Positions 26,124 through 34,409 of a stretch of DNA of 64,000 nt are shown one piece after another. The stretch lies in contig CAZDIU010000002.1 of the NCBI GenBank assembly GCA_964505535.1, forward strand, positions 11,922-75,921. Direction: 5' to 3'. Positions within the stretch are counted from its first letter, which is position 1. Each line of letters starts with the position of its first letter. A program made the position numbers and the translations under genes. Source of the stretch: JAABRU01 sp964505535. GTDB taxonomy: Bacteria; Desulfobacterota; Desulfobacteria; Desulfobacterales; Desulfococcaceae. The notes under the pieces are model-generated. The model did not search any database. It saw only the letters and a program-made list of their open reading frames with translations, and was not told where the DNA came from.

Positions 26124-26605
26124 GCTTTGCACGCAAACCGCAGACGCACGGTTATCTGTTTGTATTTGGTTCCGTCCGTGTCTGCTGATATTCCGGACTC
26201 AATTACGGAATCCTGTGTCATGATATTGATGACTTCCGACCAGGGGATCAGCTCCGGTTCCTCTTCCGGTTCAGTTGGAACCGTGTACTGCGGAGTGGTG
26301 TCATACACTTTGATACTGCCGGTGAGCAGATCCATCACGCTGTCCCGCAGAGCACTGAGGGCAATGCCGTCCGGATCATTGCGGGAACACAGAATAATAT
26401 TGATGACCATCAGAGACAGGCGGTTGCTGTCCATTTCACTCATATCATTCTGAATCACAACCCACTGCGCATCAGTATCAGAAGGCGCATCCAGTCCGGT
26501 ATCAAACAGCAGGGGAATGGACAGTGCCGTAACAATGCCGTCCGTGAAATGCTTGATTACGGACAGCCGGATGTGCTTTTCCTGTGCCGTGATGTGCAGG
26601 GTCAT
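26120..26605 (-). CDS. Putative tail completion/terminator protein
   Basis: 161 residues, mixed alpha-beta (HIRLSVIKHFTDGIVTALSI, NRLSLMVINIILCSR, SALRDSVMDLLTG, YKQITVRLRFACKA). Size, fold pattern and place between head-tail connector genes and the tail tube fit tail terminator (gpU-like) proteins. It overlaps the next gene upstream by four bases. Assignment by context only. Confidence 0.5.
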   Translation of the reverse strand: MTLHITAQEKHIRLSVIKHFTDGIVTALSIPLLFDTGLDAPSDTDAQWVVIQNDMSEMDSNRLSLMVINIILCSRNDPDGIALSALRDSVMDLLTGSIKVYDTTPQYTVPTEPEEEPELIPWSEVINIMTQDSVIESGISADTDGTKYKQITVRLRFACKA

Positions 26606-26799
26606 GTGTCCAATCCCTTTAAAATGGTTTGGAGATTGGGATAAAACTGATTGGTGACAAACACTGCTGCGTCTTCAAGTTCAGGATTTGTATAGGCAAT
26701 GTCCGCCTGTGAAAGAAATCTTTCCAGCTTGCGGATTTCCTGCTCTGAAAATTCTATGATAACAGCAATGTCTCTGGGTTCCACTTTAACGAGTTTCAA
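26602..26799 (-). CDS. Small protein in the head-tail joining cluster
   Basis: 65 residues, soluble, strongly charged, with a predicted helix EQEIRKLERFLSQADIAY. It overlaps the downstream gene by four bases and starts four bases after the upstream stop. No family recognised. Confidence 0.5.
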   Translation of the reverse strand: MKLVKVEPRDIAVIIEFSEQEIRKLERFLSQADIAYTNPELEDAAVFVTNQFYPNLQTILKGLDT

Positions 26800-26802
26800 T
26801 CG

Positions 26803-27288
26803 TCACTTCCAATTCTGCGTAATATTCTGAAACGCACTGGTGCAAAGTTTTTCCCATTTCGGCTGATACACATCCGCCGCGGGACTGAACAGAGGCCGGG
26901 GTTTTCTGCCGCCCAATCCCTCTTCCACTGCAAGCCCGTATTCTTCCACAGACTGACCGGAAAAATTCACAGAACCCGGTTTCACACCGCCTGCCCATGT
27001 GTTCTCGTCTATCTTGATGACAGACAGACTTGCCCGCAATGCTCCGGTCAGTCTCCAGAAATCCAGATGTCCGACTGCCTGCTGCTTCCATGTTTCATAT
27101 CCGGGATCGTAAGCCGGATAGCGCACGGGAAAGCTCTGGCTTACTATCATGTCAAATACGCTCTGCCGGTATTCAGCGGCTCCGGTGTAAGAAAGATTCC
27201 GGGCAGTCATAAGAGCAGACTGAACCATTTTTGTCATGGCTGTTTCCAGTCTGCGGATATCCGCATCCCTGAAGCGCACGGAAATCAT
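26803..27288 (-). CDS. Putative HK97-gp10-like head-tail joining protein
   Basis: 161 residues from ATG 27288 (AGAGGAT, five bases upstream; ATGA overlap). A longer frame to 27360 covers the upstream gene and has no ribosome site. A helical N-terminus (RRLETAMTKMVQSALMTARN) is followed by WRLTGALRASLSVIKIDENT, a layout found in gp10-type tail completion proteins, where a helix pair precedes a tGaLr.si motif. Context fits; the assignment is moderate. Confidence 0.55.
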   Translation of the reverse strand: MISVRFRDADIRRLETAMTKMVQSALMTARNLSYTGAAEYRQSVFDMIVSQSFPVRYPAYDPGYETWKQQAVGHLDFWRLTGALRASLSVIKIDENTWAGGVKPGSVNFSGQSVEEYGLAVEEGLGGRKPRPLFSPAADVYQPKWEKLCTSAFQNITQNWK

Positions 27289-27857
27289 CTGGTATCCTCT
27301 GCAAGTGCGGCAATGGCAATGCCGGGATAGTCTCTGGTACGTACTGTTGCAACCTGCCATACCTCCGAACCAATCCGGACACGATCCCCGGACTGCACAT
27401 CGTGAGAAGCAGGCAGATACAAATCATTGGCATTGATGACAATGTTTCCTATCCGTCCAATGGATAAACTCATGAACCCGTAAGCAGGGTTCACAATTTC
27501 GGTTTCCACAACAGTCTGCTGGTAACTCACCGGATCGCGGACATGGGTCAGGCGCACAATCTGCGCTGTCACGTTTGCCATAAACAGCAGGCATTCATAT
27601 TCATACGGCCCGTTCTCAAACACTGCCGGGACTTTGCTGAGAACCAGAAAATCCGCATTCACCGAGGCAATGCGGACAACACTGCCTGCGACTGCGGCAG
27701 AGGACGCGGGAAAGAATGCCCGGCGCAGATACGGGTTGCCCATGTCCTGTTCCGTGTCAATGTACTGGTCATCTGTCCATGTTCCGTTTTCATAAATCTG
27801 AATCCGGGAACCGATCTCCGCGTACACATCCGCAATGTCTTCGGCCAGTGTGCTCAT
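27285..27857 (-). CDS. Head-tail joining cluster protein
   Basis: 190 residues from ATG 27857. The upstream in-frame ATG at 27899 lies inside the previous gene. A helical start (LAEDIADVYAEIGSRIQIY) precedes a beta-rich body and a C-terminal barrel-like segment (SGDRVRIGSEVWQVATVRTR). Proteins of this build often act as head closure (stopper) rings. No specific family recognised. Confidence 0.5.
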   Translation of the reverse strand: MSTLAEDIADVYAEIGSRIQIYENGTWTDDQYIDTEQDMGNPYLRRAFFPASSAAVAGSVVRIASVNADFLVLSKVPAVFENGPYEYECLLFMANVTAQIVRLTHVRDPVSYQQTVVETEIVNPAYGFMSLSIGRIGNIVINANDLYLPASHDVQSGDRVRIGSEVWQVATVRTRDYPGIAIAALAEDTR

Positions 27858-27864
27858 ATCATTC

Positions 27865-28329
27865 TCATTCAATATCTCCGGGCCACAGGGACGGTTCACC
27901 TATGGTTTCATTGCCGAACCCGTCATAGGTGAGTCCTGTCCCTATTGCAACGCCGAACATCTCCGCTGCTTCCAGACCTGTCATATCCTCATTGTCTTTG
28001 AACTCCTGCCATTTGGCATCCAGTTCTGCAATCATATCCCGCAGATGTTCCCACTGCTGTTGCAATGAGAACGACTTGGCCTGAAACTTCATGGCCTTGT
28101 CCAGCAGAAGATAATTGAGCAGATGACGGCGGCACCGATCCGTGAACCAGCGGATCTGCGTTTTGTCTGTCAGAGGGAGAGACCACCCGGTCTCCCCCCC
28201 TGCATCAGAAATCGCATTGTCCGAGTCCGTGACTGTATCTGCATCTGTTTCCGGATACCGGAAGGTCAGGCTGTCTGCCAGAGATTTCAGGCTGGCATAC
28301 AGGCGGGGAATGAGTTCGTCATGCGTCAT
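27865..28329 (-). CDS. Putative head-tail connector/adaptor protein
   Basis: 154 residues, largely helical (MTHDELIPRLYASLKSLADS, HLLNYLLLDKAMKFQAKSFS, LQQQWEHLRDMIAELDAKWQ), as expected of gp6- or gp15-type connector adaptors that bind the portal. It is the second gene after the capsid gene. Assigned by position and helical content. Confidence 0.5.
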   Translation of the reverse strand: MTHDELIPRLYASLKSLADSLTFRYPETDADTVTDSDNAISDAGGETGWSLPLTDKTQIRWFTDRCRRHLLNYLLLDKAMKFQAKSFSLQQQWEHLRDMIAELDAKWQEFKDNEDMTGLEAAEMFGVAIGTGLTYDGFGNETIGEPSLWPGDIE

Positions 28330-28572
28330 TTATCTTCTTTTCCGTTTCACCGGTTCCGGTTCTTCCGGTTCGGATTCTGCTGCAGGAGTTTCAAACTCCG
28401 GTTCCGGAGGAAGGGAAGCAGGCAGAACCGGTTTGATTTTTGCAATCAGTACCAGCCCTGACACAGCTTCCGGTTCGAGTTCAGCGAACTCTGCTGTATT
28501 TTCCTCAAAAGATTCGCCCTGATCAAATATCCGGGAGCCTTTCAGGGTCTGGAGAACTGTCAGTTTCCGCAT
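28330..28572 (-). CDS. Small basic-tailed protein after the capsid gene
   Basis: 80 residues. A short beta-like N-terminus (KLTVLQTLKGSRIFDQGESF) is followed by a Pro/Glu-rich linker and a basic end VKRKRR. Small proteins at this spot are common and variable in siphovirus head modules. Function unknown. Confidence 0.5.
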   Translation of the reverse strand: MRKLTVLQTLKGSRIFDQGESFEENTAEFAELEPEAVSGLVLIAKIKPVLPASLPPEPEFETPAAESEPEEPEPVKRKRR

Positions 28573-28581
28573 GATTCCACC

Positions 28582-29799
28582 TTACATGGCTGTCAGGATA
28601 TAAACTGCATCCGGGTTGTACAGCACAGGCAGTCCTTTATCCTGCACACGGATGAACACGCCGTCCGGGTCCCATGTCTCCTTCCTGTCCACCTGCATTC
28701 CGTAGGTTCCGTTCAGGCCGAAGGGAGCGCGTTTGAACTCGCAGCTTTTTGTCCCCTGCACTTCCGGAGCGAACATGGTGAAGGTGTTGGTCGGGATAAA
28801 CTTGCGGGTGACATACACGCAGGTTTTCAGTGCCTTGTAACTGTTGGTCGGTGCGACAGAAACCGTGATGGTGGACGCATTGGCATCCACGGATGCGATG
28901 ACCAGTTTTTCCCGTTTGTTTTCTTCGGGGCAGTAGATATACAGACTGTCCCCCGCAGCATAATCCATTGCCTCATCCACGCTGAACACGGTTGTGGAGC
29001 CTCCGGTCACATTGGCAATCAGCCACGACCGGATCTGGAACATCTCATCATAAATGACAAAGGTGATCCCCAGCAGATCCGACAGCACCTCTTTGGGCCG
29101 TGCGTACAGATCCCCGTTGCCGTATGCGCTTTTTTCCAGAATCTTCTGAATGTTCGCATCTTTCAGCATGGTGTAGAGCAGTTCGGTCGTGAGATAGGCT
29201 TCCGCATAGGCTGCGCCGGAGTCATTCTGCAAAGCAAGTTTGGCCGCAAGGATGTCTCCAATCATGTCCGAAGAGGTTCCGGAACCCCATTTGTAATCCG
29301 TGGTCAGCGTGACTTTGTGGTCAGCGGGAATGCCATAATCCACGCTGATTTTCACGTCATTGGGCTGTACATAGGTAAATCCGCCTTTGGTGATCATCTG
29401 AGCGATCATCCATTCTTTCCTGCGCCGGTTCCGGTTTTCCAGATCCGTCATCTGGCGGGCCAGATATTCCTGTGCAGTCTGTTTGGCAAGGGTGCCGGGC
29501 TTGCGGAGCTTGTTCAGGAAGTCGGACCCGAAGTGCATCCGCTCTTTCCAGTAGGCAACGCTCAGTTTGTGCAGGCCGTACCCGCCGGGCGAGGTTTCCT
29601 TGGATTCGGAATCCGGAGCCGCAAAAGGCGCAAGCCCCCGGCTGCCCACAAAAGATTCCCATTCCGCGGTGTCACCTTCCAGATCCGCTTCTGCGAACTG
29701 GTTGGAGAAATACAGGTCAGGCGGCATAACGAACCGCTCGACCAGTCCCTGCAAAGTCGTCAACCTGAGTTCAGGTATGTCATTGATGGAAACAGGCAT
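28582..29799 (-). CDS. Major capsid protein, gpE-like
   Basis: 405 residues, directly downstream of decoration and protease-scaffold genes. A long helical N-terminal half (DFLNKLRKPGTLAKQTAQEY, LENRNRRRKEWMIAQMI) precedes the beta-rich core. Patterns such as AYAEAYLTTELLYTMLKDAN, LLGITFVIYDEMF and the C-terminal PVLYNPDAVYILTAM fit phage major capsid proteins of the lambda gpE type, which have the HK97 fold. A good ribosome site (GGAGAGGATC) precedes the ATG. Confidence 0.8.
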   Translation of the reverse strand: MPVSINDIPELRLTTLQGLVERFVMPPDLYFSNQFAEADLEGDTAEWESFVGSRGLAPFAAPDSESKETSPGGYGLHKLSVAYWKERMHFGSDFLNKLRKPGTLAKQTAQEYLARQMTDLENRNRRRKEWMIAQMITKGGFTYVQPNDVKISVDYGIPADHKVTLTTDYKWGSGTSSDMIGDILAAKLALQNDSGAAYAEAYLTTELLYTMLKDANIQKILEKSAYGNGDLYARPKEVLSDLLGITFVIYDEMFQIRSWLIANVTGGSTTVFSVDEAMDYAAGDSLYIYCPEENKREKLVIASVDANASTITVSVAPTNSYKALKTCVYVTRKFIPTNTFTMFAPEVQGTKSCEFKRAPFGLNGTYGMQVDRKETWDPDGVFIRVQDKGLPVLYNPDAVYILTAM

Positions 29800-29825
29800 A
29801 TGATCCTCTCCTTATAATGGCCTGC

Positions 29826-30536
29826 CTATTTCAGCAGGGTGTATTTTCCGTGGTCAACCGTGCCCAGATCTGTCTTTGCCTCGGAAGTCAGATTGATGAG
29901 CATGTCTGTGTACAGCATTGCATTGGACAGAATGATGTTCCGCTGCCCACCCTTTGCATTCACGCCCTCACCGGTGTCCGTGCCGCTTTCCAGAATGCCC
30001 TTTGCCTGGGTGAACGGGGCGGTGGCTTTGGTTTTGATGTAAACCCAAGCCGAATTTGCCACAGTGAAGTCAGTGGTGACGTTGTTGGTCACGGTCAGCA
30101 CAGCTTTGTAGCTGTAAGTTGTCCGGTCAATGGCTGTAATCGCACCAAGGTCAACTGCGCTTGCACCGTTGGTGGCAGAATCCGCAACAGCCAGTTCATC
30201 TCCCACAGCAAACTTGTAAGAATCTGTCATGAGAATATGCACTGCCGTGCTCGCGGCTCCGTCCACCATCAGATACGCAGCACCAATGGCAGGCAGATCC
30301 CCGCCTGCCACAGGAGTTACCGGAACATAGGGCACGTAGGAGTTCTTGCGGGTTCCGGCCAGCACTGTGGCAATCACTGCCCCTTGGGGGACAATGCCGT
30401 ATCCGGCCACCATGGTGATGTCATTGCGGAGAGCCTGGTCGAATTTGGATTTGAAGATCCGCTTGGGATCAATTTCCGTTCCCCGGACAACATACGGCGT
30501 GTCGCCGTATCCGGGCGTCCTTGTGATGTAGTCCAT
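29826..30536 (-). CDS. Putative head decoration protein
   Basis: 236 residues, Ala/Thr/Val-rich and beta-dominated (VPQGAVIATVLAGTRKNSYV, AYLMVDGAASTAVHILMTDS, YSYKAVLTVTNNVTTDFTV), with the G-[TA]-hydrophobic patterns of gpD-like decoration proteins. It lies between protease-scaffold and capsid genes, the standard lambda-type order (protease, scaffold, decoration, capsid). Confidence 0.65.
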   Translation of the reverse strand: MDYITRTPGYGDTPYVVRGTEIDPKRIFKSKFDQALRNDITMVAGYGIVPQGAVIATVLAGTRKNSYVPYVPVTPVAGGDLPAIGAAYLMVDGAASTAVHILMTDSYKFAVGDELAVADSATNGASAVDLGAITAIDRTTYSYKAVLTVTNNVTTDFTVANSAWVYIKTKATAPFTQAKGILESGTDTGEGVNAKGGQRNIILSNAMLYTDMLINLTSEAKTDLGTVDHGKYTLLK

Positions 30537-30539
30537 TGC

Positions 30540-31223
30540 TTATCTCCTCCCCCGGACGCTTGCTCCGGCTTTTTTGGCAAACTGTGCCATACGGTCGATC
30601 AGATCTTCGTCTCTGCGTTCCTCAAAACTGTCCCGGCTGACATAGGTTCCGCCGCCTCCGGAAAACATGCCGTCCCAGTCTTTCAGTTCAATGTCCACAG
30701 CCTTTGTGAACTTCGCATGATCCAGCACACCGTGTTTCATGAACCTGGTGAAGGGAACGCCCATTTTGATTTTCTCGTATTTGTCCGCAGGAATGTCCGT
30801 GTCTGCAAACCGGTCAGCCCAGATCAGATCCGCTTCTGCTTTCACAGCTTTCATCTCGGCGCGGGCAAGACGCTTTTCCATGTCGTACTGATGGCGCCGC
30901 ATGGCTGCTGCCTCCCCGCTGGAAGGAGCGGCTTCGGCCAGCAGTTCCGGGAACTGCTTTTTGATCTGATCCAGCAGGGATTTTGCCTCTTCCAGAGTCA
31001 TGGTTTTTTCCTCGGATGTGGTTTCATCCGAAGGAGCATCTCCGGCCACTTCCTCTTTCACTTCCGCGACCACTTCGGGCACGATTTCCTGTACAATCTC
31101 CTCTTTCACCTGCTCGACCACAGCAGGAACAATCTGCTCCTGCACCTGTGCTGCAATCTCAGGAACCAGATCCTGAAACATGTTTCTCAGTTCTTTCAGG
31201 TCGTCTTTGGAAAATCTTGTCAT
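30540..31223 (-). CDS. Nested in-frame scaffold protein
   Basis: ATG 31223 inside the protease gene is preceded by CGGGAGGCAACCCA, the same sequence that precedes the tail tube gene at 24088. It begins MTRFSKDDLKELRNMFQ, exactly at the start of the coiled-coil scaffold part, and gives 227 residues. Lambda expresses Nu3 inside C in the same way. Confidence 0.7.
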   Translation of the reverse strand: MTRFSKDDLKELRNMFQDLVPEIAAQVQEQIVPAVVEQVKEEIVQEIVPEVVAEVKEEVAGDAPSDETTSEEKTMTLEEAKSLLDQIKKQFPELLAEAAPSSGEAAAMRRHQYDMEKRLARAEMKAVKAEADLIWADRFADTDIPADKYEKIKMGVPFTRFMKHGVLDHAKFTKAVDIELKDWDGMFSGGGGTYVSRDSFEERRDEDLIDRMAQFAKKAGASVRGRR

Positions 31224-31820
31224 TGGGTTGCCTCCCGTTCTGACTGTTTTATATGTTATATCAACAGGGGCGTCCGCATCTTTGCGGAAGGCTTTGGAAC
31301 TGGTGTTCCTGTCCCATCCGAACACACAGATGGACGCCTCCATAAATTCCCATTTGCGCCACACATTCCCCGGCCCGGTGAACACAAAGCCGTTGACTTC
31401 AGTTTCCGCACCTTCCGGAACCTCTTCCACTTCCACGGGTATTCCGTAAATGCTGGCCTGATACGGAAACCCGGATTTGCTGATTTTCCGGAACTTCAGG
31501 CTTTCCTCTGTATCGAGGAACACGGTTGTTTCCGGGTCAATGCGGAGAACATTGTTGTCTGCCAGCGGCGGGCCGGTGAACGCGATCTTGTTCTCCTCAA
31601 AGTGATCTTCCAGTATCGGGTATTTTTCCCGCGGGAATATGCCGCCCTGCACATCAATCACCAGATTCCCCCAGAAAAAATGATTCTCAATTATGCCTCC
31701 GGAATAGGCAATCATATCCAGTTTTTCCGTTGCGGTTTCACCCGCACTGCCGGAAAAAAATTTGCATCTTGCATTCGGGTCCCACAGCCGCAGGGCGTTG
31801 ACAGTAAGCTGCTTATCCAT
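30540..31820 (-). CDS. Prohead protease fused to scaffold
   Basis: 426 residues from ATG 31820; a longer frame to 31850 overlaps the lipoprotein gene. The N-terminal 190 residues look like a prohead maturation protease: GNLVIDVQGG, the His motif ILEDHFEENKIAFTG, the candidate serine in FPYQASIYGIPVE, VNGFVFTGPG and EASICVFGWDRNT. Residues about 200-310 are a Glu/Val-rich coiled coil (EIAAQVQEQIVPAVVEQVKE), typical scaffold sequence, and the basic C-terminal end should bind the capsid protein. An internal start with a strong ribosome site produces the scaffold alone (next entry). Confidence 0.8.
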   Translation of the reverse strand: MDKQLTVNALRLWDPNARCKFFSGSAGETATEKLDMIAYSGGIIENHFFWGNLVIDVQGGIFPREKYPILEDHFEENKIAFTGPPLADNNVLRIDPETTVFLDTEESLKFRKISKSGFPYQASIYGIPVEVEEVPEGAETEVNGFVFTGPGNVWRKWEFMEASICVFGWDRNTSSKAFRKDADAPVDITYKTVRTGGNPMTRFSKDDLKELRNMFQDLVPEIAAQVQEQIVPAVVEQVKEEIVQEIVPEVVAEVKEEVAGDAPSDETTSEEKTMTLEEAKSLLDQIKKQFPELLAEAAPSSGEAAAMRRHQYDMEKRLARAEMKAVKAEADLIWADRFADTDIPADKYEKIKMGVPFTRFMKHGVLDHAKFTKAVDIELKDWDGMFSGGGGTYVSRDSFEERRDEDLIDRMAQFAKKAGASVRGRR

Positions 31821-31821
31821 G

Positions 31822-32079
31822 TTATCTGAATCCTTCGGGCGTGATGGCAATCAGTTTGTCATCCTTGAAATGCAGGTTGTAATTCTCGTATTTCAGCACA
31901 GTGTCATCGGACGGTGAACGGGCAGTCGTCACATTCAGAAGTCCTGTTACTTCCGCAATGGTCATGCCAATCTGAATCAGTTGGATTGCGGATTCAGCCA
32001 CCTGTGTTTTCTGCTCCGGTGTCATGTTTGCACAGGACAGAAAGGAAAAAATTGTCAATGCAATCAACAGCTTTTTCAT
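31822..32079 (-). CDS. Small lipoprotein, BamE/SmpA-like fold pattern
   Basis: 85 residues. MKKLLIALTIFSFLSC is a lipoprotein signal peptide (lipobox F-L-S-C). The rest (IQIGMTIAEVTGLLN, then VLKYENYNLHFKDDKLIAI) follows the SmpA/BamE pattern of a G-M-[TS]-xx-[ED]-V helix and a terminal beta hairpin. A membrane lipoprotein between portal-side and protease genes is not part of the head; superinfection exclusion is a reasonable guess. It overlaps the upstream gene by four bases. Confidence 0.65.
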   Translation of the reverse strand: MKKLLIALTIFSFLSCANMTPEQKTQVAESAIQLIQIGMTIAEVTGLLNVTTARSPSDDTVLKYENYNLHFKDDKLIAITPEGFR

Positions 32080-32438
32080 ACTTCATAACCTCCTGTACTG
32101 GTCAGCGACAGCCAGCTTTTTGATGTTGCCAAATATCTCTCCGTCCAGTGCGTTGCGATCCCATCAATAGTGGCCTCCCACAAAAACAGATAATAATTCC
32201 CGGCGGTAAAGGCTGATTTGGCAATCCACTGCCCATACCAGCCGGTCTTTGAATTCTGCTTTGCCGGTGTAAATGGCGAACCGGTGATCTGTGTTGTTGC
32301 CGTTGAGGAATCAGCACCGGAATCCTCATATACAATCAGAGATATGGCAGTCGGATCAATCTTTGTTCCGTCCCCTTTATTGCACGGAATATCGAAAAAA
32401 ATATAATCCTTCAATATCGGAAGTACCAGATATTTCAT
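32076..32438 (-). CDS. Hypothetical virion protein
   Basis: 120 residues, beta-rich (MKYLVLPILKDYIFFDIP, TGWYGQWIAKSAFTAGNYYL, FLWEATIDGIATHW). The W/Y-rich strand pattern is that of a small beta-sandwich. It sits in a run of small genes between portal and protease. Not recognised further. Confidence 0.5.
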   Translation of the reverse strand: MKYLVLPILKDYIFFDIPCNKGDGTKIDPTAISLIVYEDSGADSSTATTQITGSPFTPAKQNSKTGWYGQWIAKSAFTAGNYYLFLWEATIDGIATHWTERYLATSKSWLSLTSTGGYEV

Positions 32439-32440
32439 GG

Positions 32441-32707
32441 TTATTTTCCGTTGACTGTATTATAGATATTGGTTCTGTGCCCGCCGTCCAGATAGGTCAG
32501 CAGCCCGTTTCCGGTTGTCAGCACCCCGGAAAATGTGGCCTGCGTGATTTCCAGATCCGTTCTGGGGAGTCCCTCAGAATCCAGAAAATAGGAATCCGTG
32601 GCCGTCACCCCTCCCAGCGCGGCAATCTCATCCTTAATTGACTGCCCAAGCTCCCGTACTTCCGCCAGTTTCCGTGCAAACTGAATCGCTCTTGTCACTA
32701 CATTCAT
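32441..32707 (-). CDS. Hypothetical small head-module protein
   Basis: 88 residues. A charged N-terminal helix (AIQFARKLAEVRELGQSIKD) leads into a short beta-type C-terminus (LTTGNGLLTYLDGGHRTN). The helix could dock onto a ring or fibre. No family recognised. Confidence 0.5.
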   Translation of the reverse strand: MNVVTRAIQFARKLAEVRELGQSIKDEIAALGGVTATDSYFLDSEGLPRTDLEITQATFSGVLTTGNGLLTYLDGGHRTNIYNTVNGK

Positions 32708-32740
32708 TTTAAAACTCCTTTCTTAAAAAAATCCCTGCAG

Positions 32741-33406
32741 TTAATTTCTCATCAGCAGCCCGCCAAACTGTGCAGGCCGTTTCCCGCCGTATATCAGGGG
32801 TTTTTTTGCCGTTTCCCCATACGGTGCAGTCGGCGGTGTGAAATCCGCTGTCCACACAGCTTCGTCACGGATGGCGATTTCGTCAATATTATAAACAAAT
32901 GTCCCCGCTCCGCCGATTCTGAACGTACTTGTTGCAGGCGCAGGCTGGCAGGATGTCAATGTTTTTTTCAGCACCCCATCCCTGAAAAACAACATTGACG
33001 TGCCTGACTGAACTATTGCAAAATGCGTAAAATTGCTAAATGCGCCGGTTCCGATTGCAAAATTTCTGTATACGCCGTCTATATAGCCGTATAACATGGT
33101 ATTGGATACCGAACATGCTAAATAAACATCGAATTCAGTATTAGCGTCGCCCCACCTTACACTCAAAATGCCTGTTGTTGCCTTTATCCACAGATCAAAC
33201 GTCCAACTCCCTGATATGGCGGGGACTGAAATGGTTAAAACATCACTGGTGCTTGTAAACAGAATGGAGCTATTCCCGAATTTTGCATACGCGGTGTCAT
33301 GCTGGACTTCCTCATAAGCCGTTATCGTCCGGGCATCCGGACTGGAATCCGTGAACGTGGTTGAGCCGTCCGTGGTGTCGCTGTGGATCAATAGCTTGAA
33401 GGCCAT
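32741..33406 (-). CDS. LamG/concanavalin-like lectin-fold protein
   Basis: 221 residues forming one jelly-roll domain: the start LLIHSDTTDGSTTFTDSS (h-H-x-D...F-x-D-s-S), AYAKFGNSSILFTS, SWTFDLWIKATTG, NFTHFAIVQSGTSMLFFRDG and FRIGGAGTFVYNIDEIAIRD are the repeated strands of the LamG/ConA family. Such domains bind carbohydrates or serve as trimeric fibre heads. It lies beside the portal gene rather than among tail fibres, so it may decorate the capsid. Confidence 0.75.
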   Translation of the reverse strand: MAFKLLIHSDTTDGSTTFTDSSPDARTITAYEEVQHDTAYAKFGNSSILFTSTSDVLTISVPAISGSWTFDLWIKATTGILSVRWGDANTEFDVYLACSVSNTMLYGYIDGVYRNFAIGTGAFSNFTHFAIVQSGTSMLFFRDGVLKKTLTSCQPAPATSTFRIGGAGTFVYNIDEIAIRDEAVWTADFTPPTAPYGETAKKPLIYGGKRPAQFGGLLMRN

Positions 33407-33407
33407 T

Positions 33408-33935
33408 TTACGCCACCGTCACCGGCGCATTGGCTTCAGACAGCACAGTATCCGTCCCGGAAGCAATCCCAAGTCGCTGTGCAATATAGCCGCTGGTGAA
33501 CACTGGAGCAGTTGCCTCCCCGCCCGGCGTGACGGAACTGAGGAAATACACGGTTCCGCCCGTAAGTCCGCTTTTTCCGGTGTTCTTCTGCCCCATGAGA
33601 TACACTGTGGCATTGTTGCCGGACGTGACCGAGGCCAGCACAAAGCCATGCGCAGGCTTTGCCGTGGCCGCATCTGCCTTGCGGCAGCTCATTGTGCCGG
33701 TGGCATCATAGATATTGACCCAGTTCCCCGCGGACAAATCCTCGGTCGCTGGCAGTGTCAGCACTTCCCTGCCCACACCCGCAGGCAGCATGGTATAATC
33801 TACCTCTCCGGAACTGTTTGTTTTTATTTGTTTGTTTGCATCCGCAATTCCTGCGGATGTCGCAATGGCATCCGCAAGTGTGGTCTTGCCGTCTGTGTCA
33901 TTGTATGTTAAATATTTTCCTGTCAATATTGCCAT
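33408..33935 (-). CDS. Putative capsid-associated beta protein
   Basis: 175 residues. LTGKYLTYNDTDGKTTLADA is followed by AGNWVNIYDATGTMSCRKAD, AKPAHGFVLASVTSGNNATV and TGGTVYFLSS, a pattern common in phage capsid fibre or decoration-like proteins with DUF2190-type repeats. It is immediately adjacent to the LamG protein and may act with it. Assignment tentative. Confidence 0.5.
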   Translation of the reverse strand: MAILTGKYLTYNDTDGKTTLADAIATSAGIADANKQIKTNSSGEVDYTMLPAGVGREVLTLPATEDLSAGNWVNIYDATGTMSCRKADAATAKPAHGFVLASVTSGNNATVYLMGQKNTGKSGLTGGTVYFLSSVTPGGEATAPVFTSGYIAQRLGIASGTDTVLSEANAPVTVA

Positions 33936-33947
33936 TATATCAATCTC

Positions 33948-34409
33948 CTATAGAAAAACCGGTTCTTCCAAACTCACCATCATACTGTGCAATCCGGTCG
34001 GATACCCCACAATCCGGATGAAATTCCATGCCATATTCACTGTCTGCGTCATCAGGCCGTTCAGCCCCAAAAAGATCGGTTTGGTCACATCCCAATCCCA
34101 CGAAGGCTCTGTCAGCGGGCCTGCGGACTGAACCTGAATATCACCGCCCATTGCTGCCGCGTGTGTTGTGATGCCTGCAATCTGCATGGCCGTATCTGCA
34201 TTGTCAGCGGACGCATAAAACGCGCTGCCTTCATTGGCATATACAACCCTGTGCCCTCCCAGAGGTTCTCCGGCAATCCAGACCTGTGTGACTCGGCCAG
34301 TGTCTCCGCCGGACACACCAGGAGGACCCATGGGACCGGCAGGCCCCTGATCCGGAAGCTGCAGAATAACAACTTCCTTTTCCGGTATGACAAGGATGGT
34401 ATCTGTCAT
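33948..34409 (-). CDS. Protein with short collagen-like segment
   Basis: 153 residues from ATG 34409 (ATGA overlap with the upstream gene); a longer frame to 34460 lies inside that gene. Near residue 22 it contains the Gly-X-Y run GPAGPMGPPG, a minimal collagen-like trimerisation segment. A beta-rich domain follows (VTQVWIAGEPLGGHRVVYAN) with the DUF2190-like pattern of its neighbour. A trimeric fibre on the head is plausible. Confidence 0.55.
   Translation of the reverse strand: MTDTILVIPEKEVVILQLPDQGPAGPMGPPGVSGGDTGRVTQVWIAGEPLGGHRVVYANEGSAFYASADNADTAMQIAGITTHAAAMGGDIQVQSAGPLTEPSWDWDVTKPIFLGLNGLMTQTVNMAWNFIRIVGYPTGLHSMMVSLEEPVFL

Noticed and set aside
29817..31829. 670-codon plus-strand frame opposite decoration and protease genes
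   Set aside because: No ribosome site and no conserved motif; the opposite strand encodes a clear prohead protease.
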